This document shows, one piece after another, positions 58,394-64,000 of a stretch of 64,000 nt of DNA. Position 1 is the stretch's first letter. Each line of letters opens with the position of its first letter. Under the pieces are notes generated by a model. It searched no databases, was not told the DNA's origin, and saw only the letters and a program-made list of their open reading frames with translations. The DNA comes from Prototheca cutis (lineage: Eukaryota; Chlorophyta; Trebouxiophyceae; Chlorellales; Chlorellaceae). Location of the stretch: positions 492,877 to 556,876 of the forward strand of contig BCIH01000009.1 of assembly GCA_002897115.2 (NCBI GenBank), in the 5' to 3' direction. Both the position numbers and the translations under genes were made by a program.

Positions 58394-60984
58394 ATGTCCA
58401 GGGCATCAAAGCTGGAAGAGGAGGCGCAGACGCTGCATGACGAGTCTCACAACCTTGCTGCCAGAATGGAGCGGCTTCTCCTTGCTGCCCAGGCGCTGGC
58501 GCCGGACCAAAGGGCCGCTGTGCTGCGTGCGATGGGAAGCCCGGAGATGGAAGATCTAGAATTTTCCGTGACCCCGGTACGTGTTTTTTTTGGGGGGTGC
58601 TGGTTGTGCTCAATCAATGAGCTGTCTGTGCTTGGGTGTAGGAGGTGCACACACCGACGGTGTTGCTGCTGCAGCAAGCACAAGTCGACAACAATCACAG
58701 CGACCATGCATCTTGCAGGATGGGGCTGGTGAGAGCCCCTCTGCCATGGGCCTGCCGCCAAACATCGAGGAGCTGCTCTGGAGGGCTCGGGAGGACTGCG
58801 CATTTGCCGAAGCAGAGCAATCCCTGGAACAGACCGAAGCGTTCAAGGTCTGTCAAACTGCTGGATCATGAAGTTTGCTGCCCTGCTTGCGATGCCCTGC
58901 CTGCCAACTTAGCATGCATGCATGCTACTGTGGCATTACTTAGGAGTCGTGTTTGCAAGAAATGAACCCTCTTCCCACTGATGCTGGCCGATGCAGATTG
59001 GACAGGGCGTGGAGGAATGCATCCAGGCCGTCGAGCGAGGGGAGCCCCTCCCCCCCATTCCCGAAGACGAGGTGTGGCGATGCAATCTGGGAGTGGCAAG
59101 CAGTGCTGTGACGATGGCGACACTGCCCTTGGGAATGCCTGTGGTTGATGGGGAGTTCTCTGCAGCGTGTCGTCTCGGTTTGGGGATGAACCCTTGCGTG
59201 CATGGCATGGCGTCTGCCCTGCTGATCTGGCAAAACTGGGGGCAGAGACAGGTGCATGGCCGCAAGCATTAAAAAAGCTCCAAAGGCAGCAGCATCCCAT
59301 CTCCTCCCCATATGAAGATCCTGCAAGGCCCAGAGGACGCCGATGCGTTCATGGCTCGTTGGCAGCGGAGCATGGACGAATTTGCTCGAGGCACAAAGGG
59401 CATCAAGCACGGCACCAATGACGGGCCACGCGACCCCGGTGCGGGGACGGGGGCAGCGCCACCTGGGGCGGGGAAGCTGGACTGGCGGGGCCCATTTGAC
59501 CGGGTGCCCATTGACCAGCCAGAGATGGCAGGGCATATCCTAGCGCCAGAGCTACCCCCCGAGGCGGATGCGCTCTACGAGCTTGTCCAGCGATGTGCCT
59601 TTGTTATCCGAAGGTGCCTGCGCTGCTGCTCCTGGGTTCTTTTAGGACAGTGGGGGAGGTACAGCGTTGGCTTTTAGATCGCTGCAATGTCCCGGCGCTG
59701 CGCTTGCATGCGTCCGTGGGTTCTTGGGAGCGCTCCTCATGCAGACCACGCACGACCCTCCTGCAGGGGTCTGCTGTCTGCCAGTCCTGACGGCTCGCTG
59801 AAAGAGCTGGAGCGGCGGGGCTTGCTGTCGCAGGACCTCACCTTCGAGGATCCCTGGGTCAAACTGTGGGGCGCCTGTGAAGTTGGCTCGTACCTTGAAA
59901 AGGTGCTGTGGAGATGGGGCCCGCGTGGGCATCGGAATATGGCATCACGCCGCCTGTGTTTTCTGACGTCACCCCAACTCTGACGCACATGTCGTAGTGG
60001 ACGAGTTCCGGAATGGAACTGGAGCTGTGTCACGTGGCCGCCCGCAGCACCTCCAACACCAAGGAGCTCAGAGCGTGGGAGATTCTCGCCGACGTCTGCC
60101 TGCACGTGCCCTACCCGGTCTGGTACATCCAGTATGCGCATTTCCACATCGATGTGCCCGGAGAAGGAGACTGGGCGGATGATGTGCAGGAACGCCAGGG
60201 CGCCCGTCGGCGGGGCCAGCCGCCCACGCGGCGGCTGTGGCACCGCGTCATGCCAGACGTGCGAGGCCCACCAAGTCTGCTCTACCCTCGGTGCACGGCA
60301 TTGGGCGAGCCCGAATCGCCGACAAGAGATCCCACGGAGCTATCACCCTGGCTGTATCATGGCCCGGCGAGCCCTGCAGGCCGGCCGTGCGCGGTGGTGT
60401 CACCGGTGCTGGACCTTGAGCACCCCACAGACAAGGGCTTTGGTGCAGCGTTGAATGCTGTCATGCATCGGCCGCGCTTTGCGCGCTTTGCCTGCCCAGG
60501 GGGCCGGACAGAATATCGGAAGCCAGACTACAAAGCACTACCACGGGCGGGCATCGTCAACCCAGAGCATGATGAGGACTGGGCCCCTGTCGGCGCGCCT
60601 TTACCCGAGATTGGAGGTCAGCTGCCGCCAGAGCAGATGCGGTGGCCCGAGGAGCCTGATCCGGACGCGCTCGTTTCACCCGAGCACGCTGAGCGGGTGC
60701 TGCGGCACTTGCTGGGTGACAGCTTTGATGCCGTCATGCAGCAGCTGCCGACCACGGGCCGGCGAAGGGACGATTCCCGCCGCCAGCCAGACCCTGGGAC
60801 ACGGTGGATGCAGGGCGCGTGCATGACGGTGATGCTCACGCTCCGCTACCGCATCAACTCCGCCCGCGGCGGCATCGATGCCATGACTGCAACCTGGGGG
60901 TCCGTGCATGGCATGCTGCCGGATGCCATGGCTGCCTACGACATGTTTGCCAGGGGCGCAGGGCTGACCGATGATGTGGGGTGA
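58394..60984 (+). CDS. Unrecognised protein, 601 residues
   Basis: I do not recognise the family. Six exons (58394-58576, 58719-58847, 58997-59071, 59318-59613, 59767-59902, 59998-60984) close in phase. The N terminus is helical (SKLEEEAQTLHDESHNLAAR, MERLLLAAQALAPDQRAAVL), followed by acidic helices (IEELLWRAREDCAFAEAEQS, IGQGVEECIQAVERGEPLPP) and PEDADAFMARWQRSMDEFAR. The centre holds ADALYELVQRCAFVIRRGLL and LKELERRGLLSQDLTFEDPW. The large last exon has ELRAWEILADVCLHVPYPVW, a Trp/Tyr/His-rich block (YIQYAHFHIDVPGEGDW), a Pro-rich middle, and a C-terminal helical region (EHAERVLRHLLGDSFDAVMQ, GACMTVMLTLRYRINSARGG). No membrane segment or signal peptide. Additional upstream exons cannot be excluded. 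A TGTAA occurs near 61215. Confidence 0.7.
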
Positions 60985-61513
60985 CCGATCCGTTCGGTGA
61001 GGTCGCCAGTTGTGTCGTGGGTTGTTGATCACACCCCGCCCCTGCGTCCACTCACCCACAAAGAAGAAGCCACCCGAACAACCGGGGTTCACTTGATTGG
61101 TCATCCCTCCATCTATCCATCCATGTTGAGATCTTCAGCCTTTGATGCTTGATCGACAGAGTGGAATTGAAGGCCCATGTGGACTGTGCATGAAAATCAC
61201 ATTCCGTGGCCTCATTGTAAGGGGGAATTCCAAAAAGCTGGTGGGCACGACTCCCAGTGGATGTACGACGAGACCTCCCGCCCGGTCGTTCATCTGGCCT
61301 CTGTGCGCATGACACAGCTGGTCAGAATGTGGATGCGTTCAGCAGAAAGGGGGCGATTCTGGCGCGCCATGGCGATTCGAGGATAGACGAGCGCGTCCGC
61401 GCTTTCGAACAGGGCCGGGCCCCTGCTCGCTCCGTCACGCCTTGCTCTCCCCGGCAGCAACTGGCTCCTGGAGCTCGGGCCGTGCTGGCCCGGGAGCCCT
61501 TCCACGTGATCCA
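60985..61513. promoter_or_regulatory. Intergenic, upstream of DnaJ gene
   Basis: About 530 bases between two plus-strand genes; the 3' flank of the upstream gene and the promoter of the next. No exon was recognised. Confidence 0.4.
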
Positions 61514-63799
61514 ATGGCTGCAAAGTCGGATGACGTGTTAAACCAGGGCGACGAGGCTGACCAGGCCCAGGCCGGCCTCGACTTTAACGACGTCTTCTCC
61601 CTGCGCCGTCCAAAGGACGCCAAAGCTGGTGAGAAGTAGGGCGGGGCGTGATCACGGGCGTTCTGTGGGATGACAGCAATCATGCTGGTGCGCAGTGCAT
61701 TGGGAAAACGCGTGGCTGCCCTTCAGTCACACTCTGCATGGGGATGCTTTTGAGTGTATCCTCAAACCGCCCAGCGTTGACGAAGTCACCGCCCACTACC
61801 CACGCACTCTGGGATGGGATGACCTTGCCGCATGCATACATCCCATCACCCTTCATTCACGCAAAAGCGCACGCCCACAATATAACAGGCCTGTCGAGCG
61901 GTCTTAAATCTGTGGCCAAAGGACTGCTTGCCGGGACGGTGGGCCTGGTGGCGGCGCCGGCCATCGGGGCGCAACAGGACGGCCTGGCGGGTTTCGCCAA
62001 GGGCGCAGGGGCCGGGCTGGTAGGCGCGGTGGTGCTGCCCGTGACCGGAGTTGTCGTCGGCGCGACGCAAGTGTTCCGGGGCATCGTCAACACACCCGAA
62101 GCCATGCGTGAGTCTGGCGCGGGGAAAGCCTGGGACGCGGAGCAGCGGCGCTGGGTGGACGAGCCCGGCACGGCGCTGGTCGTGGACGACGAGGCGACGG
62201 CCGGCCCCGCGCGAGAAGCCTGGCGCGCCGCGCGCCTGGCCGACCGGGGCGAGGACGACCTGTACGCGCTGTTGGGCGTCTTGCCGGGCGCGACACCTGA
62301 GGAGATCCGGCGCCAGTATTACGTGCTCGCGCGGCGCGAGCACCCGGACAAAAACCCTGATGACCCGGAAGCCGGTGCACGGTTCCAGCGCCTGGGTCGC
62401 GCGTACCAAGTGCTTTCGTCCCCGGAACTCCGTGCGCGGTACGACGCGCAGGGCGAGGAGGGGCTGGACGTCAACTATGTCGACCCGGCTGCATTTTTCG
62501 CGGCGCTGTTTGGCTCCGACCGGTTCGAGCACCTGGTGGGAGAGCCCGTGCTGGCTGCGGCCGCGCGGACGGGCGGCCGCGAGAGCGACACGGCCGCTGC
62601 GAAACGCCAAGCGGCCCGCGAAGCGCGCCTGGTGACCCTGCTCAATGCGCTGCTGCGTCGGCACGTGGAGGGCGACGAAGAAGGGTTTGCGGCCAGCATG
62701 GCCGCCGAAGCCGCTGAACTCGCCAAGGCCTCGTACGGCGACCTGCTCCTCACCACCATCGGCGGCGTCTACGTGCAGCAGGCCGAGATCGCACTGGGAG
62801 GCATCCTGGACGGCTCCCTCGCTGCCCTCCGTGCCAAGGGCCAAAACATCAAGAGCCAGGTGTGTGGAGGGTGCCTTTTTGCTTTTTCCAGGGTTTGAAG
62901 GGGGGGGGGGGGGGGACACTACACATGGGTTGAGAGGGGGGGGGGGGGGGGGGGGGGGGTGAGGTGATTGAAAGCGCTGCAGCGCCGCACTCTAAATTTC
63001 AAAGACTGGGCAGCACCACCCGTGCGTGGTGCCCTGGTGGGATTTTTTTTATTTTATTTTATTTTATTTTTTTGGGGGGGGGGGGGGGGGGGGGGGGGGA
63101 GCTATGTGAGGAACTGATGGAGGAACAAAAGGAGGTCCTCCTTGGCACATGTGCTGTGCGGGATCAACGTCAAACTCTACCCCCGCAAGAAAAAGCCCAT
63201 AACAGATCCCTGCCTCTTAACCCGCCGACCTGGGTGTGCAGTTTGCCGCGGCGAGCCTGGCGATGAAGGTTTACAAGACGCAGGTGGCCATGGCCAAGCT
63301 GGAAGGCAACGAAAAGGCGGCGGCCGCAGCGGCTGCCGCGGCCAAGGAGGCGGCGGCAGCGGCGGCTGAGACTGGAGACGGCGTTCCTGACACTGATGGC
63401 ACCGCCGTCCTTGGGGAGGGGACGTCTGCCAGCACCTCTGCCGGTGACGCCGCGGCCACTGCCGCAGCGGTCGCCGCAAAGGCGGCTGCGGAACGCGCGG
63501 TGATGGAGGAGGCGTCGCTGCCGCTGGTGCTGGAGGCAATGTGGGCGGCCAACGTGCTGGACATTCAGTCCACGCTGCGGCACGTGACGCGGGCCGTGCT
63601 GCGTGACCCGGGTGCAGACGTGGGCATGCGGCGTCGACGCGGCGAGGCTCTGCTCGTCCTGGGCCGAACGTTCATGGCTGCCGCTGCCACACAGACCAAA
63701 GGCGCGGCCAAGGAGAGCGAGGAAGCCAAGCGCCGCATGGAAAGCGCCATGATGCATGTCCTGGAGAAGCGAGGCCAGGCCGAGCAGGCATCGGCATGA
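61514..63799 (+). CDS. J-domain co-chaperone with DnaJ-X C-terminal domain
   Basis: Hsp70 co-chaperone of the plant DnaJ-10/yeast Caj1-Djp1 type. Exons 61514-61628, 61889-62859 and 63242-63799 close in phase to 547 residues. Residues about 39-110 form a glycine-rich block (GLSSGLKSVAKGLLAGTVGL, AGLVGAVVLPVTGVVVGATQ, FRGIVNTPEAM) resembling the VPS13-type C-terminal motif. The J-domain follows: DLYALLGVLPGATPEEIRRQ, YYVLARREHPDKNPDDPEAG with the HPD tripeptide intact, RFQRLGRAYQVLSSPELRAR, YDAQGEEGLD. The DnaJ-X region spans FFAALFGSDRFEHLVGEPVL to GGVYVQQAEIALGG and the last exon (GQNIKSQFAAASLAMKVYKT assembled over intron 2). It contains a long Ala-rich stretch and ends with charged helices. 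Intron 2 carries three long G tracts. The glycine-rich/J fusion is unusual compared with Caj1. Confidence 0.87.
62900..62959 (+). repeat. Two poly-G tracts (16 and 24 G)
   Basis: G runs at 62900-62915 and 62936-62959 in intron 2 of the DnaJ gene, sense strand. Confidence 0.9.
63074..63099 (+). repeat. Poly-G tract (26 G) after TTTTA repeats
   Basis: G run in the same intron, immediately preceded by a (ATTTT)n stretch at about 63048-63073. Confidence 0.9.
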
Positions 63800-63923
63800 T
63801 TGCTTGCTTTGTCGTTTGAACCCGGCAAAGAGAGATCTGTGAGGGCCACTGAAAGAGCACGGCCACCACATGCTCGCTGCTGGCGGGCTTTCCTAGCTGC
63901 GAGCTATCCCTGTGAATCAGCAC

Positions 63924-63928
63924 TGTAA
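63924..63928 (+). promoter_or_regulatory. TGTAA poly(A)-type signal after DnaJ gene
   Basis: TGTAA about 125 bases downstream of the TGA at 63797-63799; role inferred from position. Confidence 0.5.
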
Positions 63929-64000
63929 CCATCCCCCCCCCTTGTGGACCAACCGACGAGTTGCCTGGTGGCTTCATTGCACAAGCTCCCTGCGCCCCCC

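Noticed and set aside
62087..62919. Long minus-strand and alternative plus-strand frames over the DnaJ exon
   Set aside because: Mirror frames of the J-domain exon, which has the HPD motif and family similarity.

Overview
The window is nuclear DNA from a eukaryote, most likely a trebouxiophyte (Chlorella-type) green alga. The evidence is GC-rich sequence, dense genes split by introns of about 60-350 nt with GT-AG ends, TGTAA poly(A)-type signals downstream of several stop codons, and plant/algal protein families (plant-type TDBD-PHD-GNAT regulator, KVAG/KT-type sugar-phosphate translocator, 12-oxophytodienoate-reductase-like old yellow enzyme, Cys-type glutathione peroxidase, Cys-rich metallothionein). 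The lineage is inferred; no organelle or rRNA marker is present. I found no rRNA, tRNA, CRISPR array or bacterial operon.

Layout. 0-4 kb: the 3' part of an old-yellow-enzyme gene (+), then a TDBD-PHD-GNAT chromatin regulator (-). 4.7-6 kb: Cys glutathione peroxidase with a possible membrane-anchored N terminus (+). 6.6-11.5 kb: 12-exon MFS transporter (-) divergent from an organelle-targeted pterin-4a-carbinolamine dehydratase (+). 11.6-14.8 kb: Tudor-like/TFIIS-M-like nuclear protein (+). 15.5-15.9 kb: small three-exon metallothionein (-). 16.2-18.9 kb: TPR protein with GHESDD repeats (-). 19.2-21.3 kb: unrecognised membrane protein (-). 21.5-24.4 kb: DNL zinc-finger (Zim17/HEP) and ubiquitin C-terminal hydrolase (+). 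25-26.3 kb: F-box/LRR protein (-). 27.3-33.2 kb: polymerase-theta-type helicase gene apparently lacking the polymerase module (-). 33.9-35.3 kb: EAF transcription elongation factor (+). 35.5-37.1 kb: gamma-SNAP (-). 37.5-45.8 kb: CHD chromatin remodeller (-). 46.2-47.9 kb: NSRP1 splicing regulator (-). 48.3-51 kb: mitochondrial-type scramblase (+). 51.1-53.4 kb: sugar-phosphate/phosphate translocator (-). 53.4-58.4 kb: a gene-poor stretch holding a Fanzor/TnpB-like zinc-ribbon fragment. 58.4-61 kb: unrecognised 601-residue protein (+). 61.5-63.8 kb: J-domain/DnaJ-X protein (+).

The genes are unrelated housekeeping loci, many in divergent or convergent pairs, with a noticeable concentration of nuclear regulators (PHD-GNAT, Tudor/TFIIS-M, EAF, CHD, NSRP1, POLQ helicase). 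Exon models were built by hand from splice signals, reading phase and protein-family fit. Those with all phases closing (MFS, PCD, Tudor, metallothionein, TPR, UCH, F-box, scramblase, 601-aa protein, DnaJ, TDBD-PHD-GNAT) are the most reliable. Two sequence-level themes recur: GC-AG introns in at least four genes, and long homopolymer G/C or CA/GT tracts, mostly inside introns.
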